A stretch of 5,434 nt of DNA from Candidatus Cloacimonadota bacterium (lineage in GTDB: Bacteria > Hydrothermota > E44-bin80). The stretch is taken from contig SOKD01000358.1 in assembly GCA_004376305.1 (NCBI GenBank), forward strand, positions 1 through 5,434, in the 5' to 3' direction. A program made the translations under genes and the position numbers. This document shows positions 1-5,434 of the stretch, in pieces. A model generated the notes under the pieces. That model made no database searches and was not told where the DNA came from. It was given only the letters and a program-made list of their open reading frames with translations. How positions within the stretch are numbered: the first letter of the stretch is position 1; each line of letters begins with the position of its first letter.

Positions 1-494
1 TTTTCGATGGCTTTGCAATGTCCAGATATGCAGGCAAAGGCATCTTGGAAAGGCTTTCAAAAAACGACAGACAATGTATTCATGAAGCGCTCAAAAAGGT
101 CGATATGGTTGATTACAAGAAACACCACTTTGGAAGCCTATCGGGGGGACAGAGACAACGTGTGCTCATTGCACGGGCACTCGCCCTTCAACCAGAAATC
201 CTGCTACTTGATGAACCGGCAACAGGACTCGACACCGTTGCACAGGATAGCTTCTACCACCTGCTGTCACATTTACGGGACAGTAAGAGCCTTACCATCA
301 TTATAGTTTCTCATGACATTGGAAGTGTTTCACTTGTGGTTGACAAAATTGCCTGTCTCAATAAGCGTATTCACTTCCATGGCTCACCGAGCAGCTGTTT
401 TTCCTCGCAGGAGAAACTCCAAAAAACCTTCGGAACGAATATTCAGTTTTTGCTGCACGATCAAAACTGCGAAACGTGTCTCAGAAAAAAATGA
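1..494 (+). CDS. znuC: Metal-ion ABC transporter ATP-binding protein (ZnuC/MntB type), 5'-truncated by the window edge
   Basis: This is the cytoplasmic ATPase that powers import of a divalent metal, probably zinc, through the permease encoded next. The frame is open from base 3 to the window edge, so the ATG at 18 is internal and the Walker A half is missing. Of the 163 visible residues, the ABC signature LSGGQRQR is at 46-53, Walker B ILLLDEP at 66-72, the D-loop GLD at 75-77 and the H-loop histidine (VSHD) at 104. The stretch around 25-45 (ALKKVDM...) and the NKRIHFHGSP segment near 120-128 are typical of the ZnuC/MntB/TroB branch. The C-terminus carries a His and a CxxC pair (HDQNCETC, 152-159), which may bind metal. 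Its stop overlaps the permease start (ATGA). The family assignment is firm. The metal is inferred: manganese or iron homologues look much the same, and the symbol is given for the family only. Confidence 0.9.
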   Translation, partial: FDGFAMSRYAGKGILERLSKNDRQCIHEALKKVDMVDYKKHHFGSLSGGQRQRVLIARALALQPEILLLDEPATGLDTVAQDSFYHLLSHLRDSKSLTIIIVSHDIGSVSLVVDKIACLNKRIHFHGSPSSCFSSQEKLQKTFGTNIQFLLHDQNCETCLRKK

Positions 495-1300
495 TCGACT
501 TATTAAGCTTACAGTTTTTCAGAAATGCCTTCATTATGAGCCTCCTGTTGGGCATTCTGTATGGCGTCCTTTCCTTTTTCATTGTACTGAGAAAAATGTC
601 CTTTCTGGGAGCAGGAATTGCACATACAGCCTTTGGAGGAGTAGCATTAGGGATATTGATAGGTATCAATCCTTTCTATTCATCTTTGGTCTTCTGTATT
701 GTAGCGGCAATTCTTATGGGTAAATTGGTACGGTATGGACACATATCATACGATACCAGCATAGGGATTTTGTTTGCCTCCTCCATGGCATTAGGAGCCC
801 TTATAATAGCATTGAAGAAAGCGTATACATTCGATCTTTCTGGTTATCTTTTCGGGAACATTCTTGGTGTAACGTCATTCGATACCATGGTGGTTATTAT
901 CGCACTTTCTTTGTTCATTCCCTTTATTTTACTCTTCTTCCAACGTATTGTCTTTTTAACCTTTGATGAAGAAGTGGCAGAAGTCAGTGGTGTTAAGGTA
1001 CAATTACTTGATACGTTACTCCTTGTTTTTCTCGCCGGTATTATCGTTATCAGCATTAAAATTGTAGGCATTGTCCTCGTTTCAGCACTGGTGGTACTCC
1101 CCGCAAGTTTTGGTCTGCTTTTCACTAAAGATTTCCGCATTGTGATAGCCTTCGGAATACTGTATGCAGTAATCATTATGGAAGGCGGACTCCTCCTTTC
1201 CTACTCTCTCGGCACTCCAGCAGGAGCAACCATAGTGCTTGCAGGAACGATCATCTATTTCATTGCACTTGCTGTGAAGCATATAACCGGTGTAACGTAG
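491..1300 (+). CDS. znuB: Metal-ion ABC transporter permease, ABC-3 family (ZnuB/MntC type)
   Basis: This is the inner-membrane channel subunit of the metal importer, expected to work as a dimer with the preceding ATPase and a periplasmic metal-binding protein not seen here. The 269-residue protein has the family's normal length and is hydrophobic throughout, with about eight or nine membrane segments. The family motif around residues 37-54 (SFLGAGIAHTAFGGVALG) is present, as is the cytoplasmic coupling loop near 159-174 (DEEVAEVSGVKVQLLD) that contacts the ATPase. The conserved VGIVLVSALVVLPASFG segment lies at 192-208. I chose the ATG at 491 because it overlaps the ATPase stop as ATGA, a usual sign of translational coupling; no Shine-Dalgarno sequence precedes it. 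A GTG at 476 would add five residues (VSQKK) and is possible. Substrate specificity cannot be read from the sequence. Confidence 0.92.
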   Translation: MIDLLSLQFFRNAFIMSLLLGILYGVLSFFIVLRKMSFLGAGIAHTAFGGVALGILIGINPFYSSLVFCIVAAILMGKLVRYGHISYDTSIGILFASSMALGALIIALKKAYTFDLSGYLFGNILGVTSFDTMVVIIALSLFIPFILLFFQRIVFLTFDEEVAEVSGVKVQLLDTLLLVFLAGIIVISIKIVGIVLVSALVVLPASFGLLFTKDFRIVIAFGILYAVIIMEGGLLLSYSLGTPAGATIVLAGTIIYFIALAVKHITGVT

Positions 1301-1321
1301 CGTAAGTCGGTTACATCCAGA

Positions 1322-1342
1322 AAATGACTTGACAAATCATTT
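1322..1342. promoter_or_regulatory. Possible operator: inverted repeat AAATGA-N9-TCATTT over the -35 box
   Basis: Six-base perfect arms at 1322-1327 and 1337-1342 flank nine bases that include the TTGACA -35 element. A dimeric regulator bound here would block RNA polymerase. The layout resembles a repressor site, but the half-sites match no regulator I can name with confidence, and A/T-rich arms of this length also arise by chance. Confidence 0.3.
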
Positions 1343-1357
1343 CGTGTATGCTATTTT
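1329..1357 (+). promoter_or_regulatory. Sigma-70-like promoter for the downstream five-gene operon
   Basis: A perfect -35 box TTGACA (1329-1334) is followed by a 17-bp spacer and a -10 box TATTTT (1352-1357, four of six consensus matches). A TGC just upstream of the -10 gives it an extended -10 character. It sits in the only sizeable intergenic gap, so transcription would begin near 1364 and leave a leader of about 33 bases before the lipoprotein start. The call rests on consensus matching only. Confidence 0.6.
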
Positions 1358-1384
1358 TCACTGTGTTTTTAACCTAATCTGGGG

Positions 1385-1391
1385 AAAGGAG
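1385..1391 (+). promoter_or_regulatory. Shine-Dalgarno sequence AAAGGAG of the pilin-like lipoprotein gene
   Basis: AAAGGAG lies five bases before the ATG at 1397. This strong, well-spaced site fixes that start codon and marks the first gene of the operon as efficiently translated. Confidence 0.75.
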
Positions 1392-1396
1392 CAGTA

Positions 1397-1834
1397 ATGA
1401 AGCATATAATCACTTTTTCTTTATTGATTCTCCTTATCATGACTGTTTCGAGCTGCGAAAGGAAGGGAACAGTTTCTGACATTGCACGAATACAGCAAGC
1501 CGATAGAGCAATAAAGCTTATTCGGAATGCACTCGAAGAATATTATATCAAATACAATTCTTACCCACCAAATAATGTAGACCTTGAACAAATCCTTATA
1601 CCATACATGCAGAAGTTCAGAACACCAAGCGGTGATAGCATCTCTCAATGGGAGAAAGAGATAAAAGCTGCTTTTTCGAAAGGACCATTCTACTCAACCG
1701 GAGATCCTGAATTGAATTACTTCGTGAAAGCAATGGCAACGGATATAAACAAAACAACGGTGTCTGCCCGACCATCACTCATCAGAAAAAAGAAAGAAGA
1801 AGAAGAAAACAACAAGAAAAAGAAAGGAAAGTAA
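1397..1834 (+). CDS. Small lipoprotein with a pilin/pseudopilin-like soluble domain
   Basis: This is a 145-residue predicted lipoprotein of unknown role. It has a basic residue, a hydrophobic core and a lipobox ending VSSC, so cleavage and lipidation would fall at Cys20; residues 21-24 (ERKG) carry no Asp at +2, which does not argue for inner-membrane retention. The segment at about 31-70 (ADRAIKLIRNALEEYYIKYNSYPPNNVDLEQIL) has the pattern of the helix and loop of type IV pilins and GspG-like pseudopilins, where an ALExYxxxNxxYP stretch is common. Residues 98-126 (FYSTGD...YFVKAMATD...TTVSA) recall their C-terminal sheet. The usual prepilin N-terminus is replaced by a lipoprotein signal. The last 16 residues are a Lys/Glu/Asn-rich tail, probably disordered. 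The start has a good Shine-Dalgarno sequence, and the stop overlaps the next start (TAATG). Lipoprotein status is well supported; the pilin resemblance is by eye. Confidence 0.85.
   Translation: MKHIITFSLLILLIMTVSSCERKGTVSDIARIQQADRAIKLIRNALEEYYIKYNSYPPNNVDLEQILIPYMQKFRTPSGDSISQWEKEIKAAFSKGPFYSTGDPELNYFVKAMATDINKTTVSARPSLIRKKKEEEENNKKKKGK
1823..1828 (+). promoter_or_regulatory. Shine-Dalgarno sequence AAAGGA of the TPR lipoprotein gene
   Basis: AAAGGA lies inside the Lys-rich tail codons of the preceding gene, five bases before the ATG at 1834. It supports that start and coupled expression of the two lipoproteins. Confidence 0.6.
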
Positions 1835-3000
1835 TGAGGAGGACCACAATACTCAAGAAGTGCCTTTTTTATCTGTTCCTTGCGCTCATCCTTAGCTGCG
1901 CTCCGAAACAAACGGTAAAAACGAATAAAACGGATGAACCGGAGAAAGAACAGAGCGAATGCAAGAAGCATTACAATATTGGTTTTGAATATAAAAAAAT
2001 GAAGATGTACGAGGATGCCCGGATTAATTTCGAAAAGGCTGTTGAATGCAGTTCTCACTACGTCGACGCATACCTCGGACTTGCCCATGTTTATACAGAT
2101 ATGCAGCAGTATGGGCTCGCAGAGGAAACGTACAAAACCCTCATAGAGAATGTACCGGGAACAATAAAGGGCTATATTGGACTCGGCTCACTCTTTGCAA
2201 AAATTGCCGAATACAGCAAGGCAATTGAAGCATATGATAAGGCGATGGAAATCGACTCCACAGATGCAAGTATTTACCATGGAAAGGGATTTGCTTACGA
2301 AAAGATGAAGGATTACACAAAAGCTGAGACATTCTACGAAATCGCATTCGGACTGGATTCGGAGAACCGCGCTATCACATTTGCGCTCGGTAAAATATAT
2401 CTTGAAAATAAAAAGTGCGAAAAAGCAATAGCACTTCTTGAAAAAGTTGCTGAAGAATTTCCAAAAGACATTGAAGTACAATTCAGTCTGGCAGATGCAT
2501 ACTTTGATTGTAAGCAGCACAGCAAGGCAGTTGAATCGTACTTGAAAATTGAGCCTGATTTATCAGAATTCGCAACGATTTACATAAAAATCGCAAAATC
2601 GTATGAAGGATTGAGAAAATACTCAAAAGCTGCAGAATACTTCGTTATTGCTGTTGAAAAAACTGCTAATAAACTCATTCCCTACTATCACATAATTAAT
2701 ATGTACCTGAAAATAAAGAACTATGGCTCGGCACAGAAATATATAACGCAGGCATTTTGTGTTGCCCCCAGCGATGCAGGATTAAACTGCATGAACGGAG
2801 ATGTATATCTCGGATACGGTGATTCCGCCCGTTCATCAAAGAAATACAAGAAAGCAATTAGCCACTATCAGACGGGCAAAAACTGGTACGGAAAAGCACG
2901 CGGGGATGCAAAATGGGGGTCTTATGCAGCAAGTGGCATGAAGCGTGCTGACGTAAAGATTAAGAATACACAGCAACTTCTGTGGTACGGAGATGATTAA
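1834..3000 (+). CDS. TPR-repeat lipoprotein
   Basis: This 388-residue envelope lipoprotein is built almost wholly of tetratricopeptide repeats, a helical scaffold for binding other proteins. A basic N-terminus (MRR...KK) and hydrophobic stretch lead to the lipobox LILSC, with lipidation expected at Cys22, then a polar linker to about residue 42. About nine TPR units follow, near 43-76, 77-110, 111-144, 145-178, 179-212, 213-243, 247-279, 281-314 and a degenerate one from 315 to about 350. They show the usual A/G-x-x-Y...A...Y/F...A pattern, for example YSKAIEAYDKAMEID at 127-141. The C-terminus is Lys/Gly/Tyr-rich with no clear domain. The start overlaps the upstream stop by one base. It is probably periplasmic and tethered to the outer membrane. 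It is longer than BamD, which has five TPRs in about 245 residues, so orthology to BamD is not claimed. The partner is unknown. Confidence 0.92.
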   Translation: MRRTTILKKCLFYLFLALILSCAPKQTVKTNKTDEPEKEQSECKKHYNIGFEYKKMKMYEDARINFEKAVECSSHYVDAYLGLAHVYTDMQQYGLAEETYKTLIENVPGTIKGYIGLGSLFAKIAEYSKAIEAYDKAMEIDSTDASIYHGKGFAYEKMKDYTKAETFYEIAFGLDSENRAITFALGKIYLENKKCEKAIALLEKVAEEFPKDIEVQFSLADAYFDCKQHSKAVESYLKIEPDLSEFATIYIKIAKSYEGLRKYSKAAEYFVIAVEKTANKLIPYYHIINMYLKIKNYGSAQKYITQAFCVAPSDAGLNCMNGDVYLGYGDSARSSKKYKKAISHYQTGKNWYGKARGDAKWGSYAASGMKRADVKIKNTQQLLWYGDD

Positions 3001-3008
3001 TAAAGTAT

Positions 3009-3013
3009 AGGAG
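3009..3013 (+). promoter_or_regulatory. Shine-Dalgarno sequence AGGAG of the membrane-anchored protein gene
   Basis: AGGAG is placed five bases before the ATG at 3019, in the 18-bp gap after the TPR lipoprotein. It decides the start; no promoter is visible in the gap. Confidence 0.7.
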
Positions 3014-3018
3014 CTCTT

Positions 3019-3366
3019 ATGTGGAAAAAGATTTTTTTCATTGTTCTCGCCTTACTTATCGGGTACGGTATATGGTCTTATGTCATCATATTTGGCGTGA
3101 GAGTACGATACAGCACACTCCTTGACCAGGCAAAAGCAATCGTAAAGTACACTTCCTCAGATCCGGATGCAAAGATACGCAGAAAGCTAAAATTCAGAGC
3201 GGAAGATTCCGGTTTTGTCCTTATTGATGAAGATATTGAAATCTCCCGTTACGAAAATGATATCATCATTTCCATATCATATGCAGACAGTGCAATATTA
3301 CCGTTCGAACTTAAAATAATCTATTACGACCAGGAAATCGAAGTCTCAAAAGAAGATATAGAATGA
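3019..3366 (+). CDS. Small single-pass membrane protein, possibly DUF4845-like
   Basis: This 115-residue protein has one N-terminal membrane segment at about 5-26, preceded by Lys-Lys, which suggests an N-in anchor with the rest in the periplasm. There is no lipobox and no convincing signal-peptidase site. The soluble part (27-115) has a helical start (STLLDQAKAIVKYTSS) and then alternating polar/hydrophobic stretches likely to be beta strands (FVLIDEDIEISRY, DIIISISYAD, PFELKIIYYDQEIEVS). The overall order, a membrane anchor followed by a short alpha/beta domain with an IDEDIEI-type strand, resembles the DUF4845 family of uncharacterised anchored proteins, but I hold this loosely. It has a good Shine-Dalgarno sequence, and its end overlaps the HNH gene by four bases (ATGA). 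Function is unknown; context suggests an envelope role. Confidence 0.8.
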   Translation: MWKKIFFIVLALLIGYGIWSYVIIFGVRVRYSTLLDQAKAIVKYTSSDPDAKIRRKLKFRAEDSGFVLIDEDIEISRYENDIIISISYADSAILPFELKIIYYDQEIEVSKEDIE

Positions 3367-3890
3367 TGAACAATAATTCACTTTCACGAGAAGTTCTCAT
3401 TCTCAATCAGAACTACGAACCGCTCAGTGTAACCCACGTTAAGAAAGCATTTATCATTTCATACCTTGGCAAGGCACAGATCATTGAAATATACAAAGGA
3501 TTGCACCTTAATACTATTGACAAAAGCTTTCCGGTTCCCAGTGTTGTCCGTCTCAAGAATTATGTCAGGATATCAAGAAGAACAATTTCTCCAACGCGGA
3601 AAAATATCCTCAAACGAGATGCATACCGGTGTCAGTATTGCGGTACAAAAATCGGACCTATGACCATCGACCATATAATCCCCAAAACAATGAATGGCAA
3701 AGACACATGGGAAAATCTTACCTGCGCATGTGTACACTGCAATACTAAAAAAGGAAACAGAACACCAAAAGAATCCGGAGCTAAACTTATCCGGGCTCCG
3801 AGGAAACCACATTTCTTCTATCTCATCCATAATATCGTAAATGTTCCCCATCCTACCTGGCGCCCCTATCTTTTTCTTGACCCGTTGTAG
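3363..3890 (+). CDS. HNH endonuclease-family protein
   Basis: This 175-residue protein belongs to the widespread stand-alone HNH family whose members begin with a VLILNQNYEPLSV-type segment, here residues 11-23. The nuclease core lies at about 79-131: CQYC at 90-93 and CVHC at 123-126 form the structural zinc site, the TIDHIIP motif at 101-107 supplies the catalytic Asp103-His104, Asn118 lies in WENL, and N127/K129 follow the second Cys pair. All key residues are present, so it should be an active metal-dependent DNA nuclease or nickase. The family's physiological role is poorly known. The C-terminal part (150-175) is Pro/aromatic-rich. Two ATGs in tandem at 3363 and 3366 follow a weak AGAAG; I use the first, which overlaps the upstream stop (ATGA). 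There are no phage, intron or toxin-antitoxin features nearby, and it is the only non-envelope gene of the operon. Confidence 0.93.
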   Translation: MMNNNSLSREVLILNQNYEPLSVTHVKKAFIISYLGKAQIIEIYKGLHLNTIDKSFPVPSVVRLKNYVRISRRTISPTRKNILKRDAYRCQYCGTKIGPMTIDHIIPKTMNGKDTWENLTCACVHCNTKKGNRTPKESGAKLIRAPRKPHFFYLIHNIVNVPHPTWRPYLFLDPL

Positions 3891-3893
3891 GAG
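3889..3893 (+). promoter_or_regulatory. Shine-Dalgarno sequence AGGAG of the Omp85 gene, overlapping the HNH stop codon
   Basis: AGGAG begins within the TAG stop of the HNH gene and lies three bases before the ATG at 3897, slightly closer than usual. That stop codon is in the same frame as the Omp85 gene, so no earlier start is possible and 3897 is the first candidate. Confidence 0.65.
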
Positions 3894-3896
3894 AAA

Positions 3897-5434
3897 ATGA
3901 CTTATCTTTTTCCCCTTCTCCTCGCATCCCTTGTCTCCTTGCAACCAATTACATCAATAAAAATTGAAGGCACTCACCTCTTTTCTGAAGAAGAAATTAT
4001 AAGGAAACTGCAACTCACGCATCCTGTAATTTCAGAGCAGAATGATATAGAAAAAAGGGTTCAGCGCATTCTCGAATTTTACAAAAGTGAAGGATATCTC
4101 GACGTATCCCTTACGTATGAGATTCATAAAAACATTCTTATTCTGAGCATTACAGAGGGTGAACTCTATAGAATCGGAACTATTAAGATCAAGGGAAACA
4201 GGTTCATAAAGAATACCATTTTTCTCGAGCTTCTTCTTCTTCACAGAAGTAGAACATTTACGTTGCGCAATTTTGAACATAGTGTCTCTGATGTTCTTGA
4301 TTTTTACGGAAATAGCGGTTTTCCCTTTGCAAGAATAGTCCCTGTGTATTTCACGCTCAGCGAAAAAACAATCGATATAGAACTTGAAATCGAGGAGGGT
4401 CCGAGACTTCGGTGGGGAAATGTCCTTGTTCGGGGCAATACGATTACCAGGGACTACATTATTCAAAAGCAGATGAGAATTCCAAAGCGGAAATACTTCT
4501 CTGAGCGCCAGTTACATGTGAGCAGAGTATGGCTTGAAAAACTTCCCTTCATTGCTATTACGGATACATTTAGCCTCAAAAGAGGAACAGAGAGTGGAAC
4601 ACTTGACATCCTCGTCTCCATCACAGAAGTAAAATCAAACAGGATGAGCGGTATTATTGGTTACATCCCGCCGATAGAAGAGAAAACCGGGGGGTATATC
4701 GGTATCATTACCGCTGAAATGCTCAATCTTTTTGGCACGGGGAGAGCGCTCCGTGTCAAATGGGCAAAACAGTTACCACCCTATACAAAACTTGATGTGA
4801 CATATACTGAACCATGGGTTTTCGGGAGTATGGCAACGGTGGGATTCTCCCTTTTTCACCTGATTGAAGATACCATGTACACCTTTTCGAAAGCTCAATT
4901 AAAGGTAACAACGGATGTATCCATTAACCTCTCCCTCAGCATTCTTACCGGCTGGGAAAAATTTTCACCGGCAGCCATTGATATCCCCCCCGCAAAAAAA
5001 TACTCTTTCGGTACGGAATTACGAATCGCCACCCTAGATTATGCGCCGAATCCAAGGAAGGGTATTGATTACCGCTTCTATACGGAATATGGCAAAAAGA
5101 CATCAATTGATATAATGAAATTTAGCCTTCATTTGCTCAATGTTACTCCCTTTTTTGCCAACAATGTACTCGCCTTCCTCGTTTCCGGAAAGGCATCACG
5201 AACAAATGAACCTCCGCTTCCCGAGTATGAACAATTTACCCTTGGTGGTTACAATAGTCTGCGCGGTTACCGACAAAGACAGTTCAGAACCATTCAACTG
5301 CTACGCATAAGTCCCGAATACCGTTTCATTGTCTCAAAGAAATCAAGGCTTTATTTTTTCTATGATGCAGCGTACTTCAAAACCGCTTCCTATCCGCATA
5401 ACGCAACAGAAAATTATTATAAAGATGGGTACGG
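3897..5434 (+). CDS. Omp85/BamA-superfamily outer-membrane protein with three POTRA domains, 3'-truncated by the window edge
   Basis: This is an outer-membrane beta-barrel of the family that inserts or exports proteins across the outer membrane (BamA, TamA and relatives). The 512 visible residues run open to the window edge. A short hydrophobic N-terminus (1-16) serves as the signal peptide. POTRA 1 is at about 19-88 (IKIEGTHLFSEEEI), POTRA 2 at 91-168 (IGTIKIKGNRF) and POTRA 3 at 171-245 (GNVLVRGNTITRDYI). The barrel begins near 250, with DYAPNPRKGIDYR at 381-393 and the family hallmark LGGYNSLRGY at 449-458, whose Arg-Gly is the conserved RGF/RGY tip of extracellular loop 6. Perhaps 100 or more residues are missing. 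Three POTRAs fit TamA-like members better than the five of proteobacterial BamA, but domain number varies between phyla, so no symbol is given. It follows the HNH gene after six bases and is the last visible gene of the operon. Confidence 0.93.
   Translation, partial: MTYLFPLLLASLVSLQPITSIKIEGTHLFSEEEIIRKLQLTHPVISEQNDIEKRVQRILEFYKSEGYLDVSLTYEIHKNILILSITEGELYRIGTIKIKGNRFIKNTIFLELLLLHRSRTFTLRNFEHSVSDVLDFYGNSGFPFARIVPVYFTLSEKTIDIELEIEEGPRLRWGNVLVRGNTITRDYIIQKQMRIPKRKYFSERQLHVSRVWLEKLPFIAITDTFSLKRGTESGTLDILVSITEVKSNRMSGIIGYIPPIEEKTGGYIGIITAEMLNLFGTGRALRVKWAKQLPPYTKLDVTYTEPWVFGSMATVGFSLFHLIEDTMYTFSKAQLKVTTDVSINLSLSILTGWEKFSPAAIDIPPAKKYSFGTELRIATLDYAPNPRKGIDYRFYTEYGKKTSIDIMKFSLHLLNVTPFFANNVLAFLVSGKASRTNEPPLPEYEQFTLGGYNSLRGYRQRQFRTIQLLRISPEYRFIVSKKSRLYFFYDAAYFKTASYPHNATENYYKDGY

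Noticed and set aside
7..306. 99-codon + strand frame at the window start
   Set aside because: It overlaps the ABC ATPase in another frame; the ATPase frame carries LSGGQ, Walker B and H-loop motifs, and this one carries nothing recognisable.
1289..1317. Stem-loop (GGTGTAAC / GTTACATC, 13-base loop) at the end of the permease gene as a terminator
   Set aside because: The stem is only eight pairs with one G-T wobble, the loop is large and no run of T follows, so it does not qualify as an intrinsic terminator.
1717..2088. 123-codon open frame on the - strand across the lipoprotein junction
   Set aside because: Its Phe/Leu/Ser-rich translation is simply the complement of the Lys/Glu-rich purine tract; both + strand genes there are well supported.
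1834..3000. TPR lipoprotein as BamD
   Set aside because: It has about nine repeats and 388 residues compared with five repeats in about 245 residues for BamD; TPR content alone is not enough for the name.
3363..3890. HNH gene as a homing endonuclease of an intron or intein
   Set aside because: Flanking genes are intact and not split, no intron or intein boundaries are visible, and the N-terminal segment places it in the stand-alone HNH family.
4032..4466. 144-codon open frame on the - strand
   Set aside because: It lies entirely opposite the POTRA domains of the Omp85 gene, has no family resemblance or ribosome-binding site of note, and is a by-product of the coding strand's codon use.

Overview
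The window looks like ordinary chromosomal DNA from a Gram-negative (two-membrane) bacterium of moderately low G+C. Two consecutive lipoprotein signal peptides and an Omp85/BamA-superfamily outer-membrane protein with POTRA domains show the double-membrane envelope. The phylum cannot be fixed from sequence alone. The dense packing, with overlapping stop and start codons, would fit one of the less studied Gram-negative or candidate phyla, but that is a guess. Every supported gene is on the + strand, and both edges cut through a gene.

Region 1 (1-1300) is the end of a metal-ion ABC transporter operon. It holds the C-terminal part of a ZnuC/MntB-type ATPase (LSGGQ, Walker B, D-loop and H-loop all present), joined by an ATGA overlap to a complete ABC-3 family permease (ZnuB/MntC type). 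The substrate-binding protein and the Walker A half of the ATPase would lie upstream, if present. Zinc is the more likely substrate, but manganese or iron cannot be excluded.

Region 2 (1301-1396) is the only real intergenic gap. It carries a good sigma-70-like promoter: TTGACA, a 17-bp spacer and an extended -10 TGCTATTTT. An imperfect 21-bp palindrome covers the -35 box, and a strong Shine-Dalgarno sequence follows. No convincing terminator separates it from the transporter.

Region 3 (1397-5434) reads as one operon of five genes with overlaps or gaps of at most 18 bp. In order they are a small lipoprotein whose soluble part resembles a type IV pilin/pseudopilin domain; a 388-residue lipoprotein made almost entirely of TPR repeats; a 115-residue membrane-anchored protein; an HNH endonuclease-family protein; and a three-POTRA Omp85-family protein, cut by the window edge inside its beta-barrel. 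Four of the five products belong to the cell envelope. A TPR lipoprotein encoded near an Omp85 protein recalls the BamD-BamA partnership, so an outer-membrane assembly or secretion role is a reasonable hypothesis. The HNH protein is the odd member. No RNA genes, CRISPR arrays, insertion sequences or clear mobile-element boundaries were seen.
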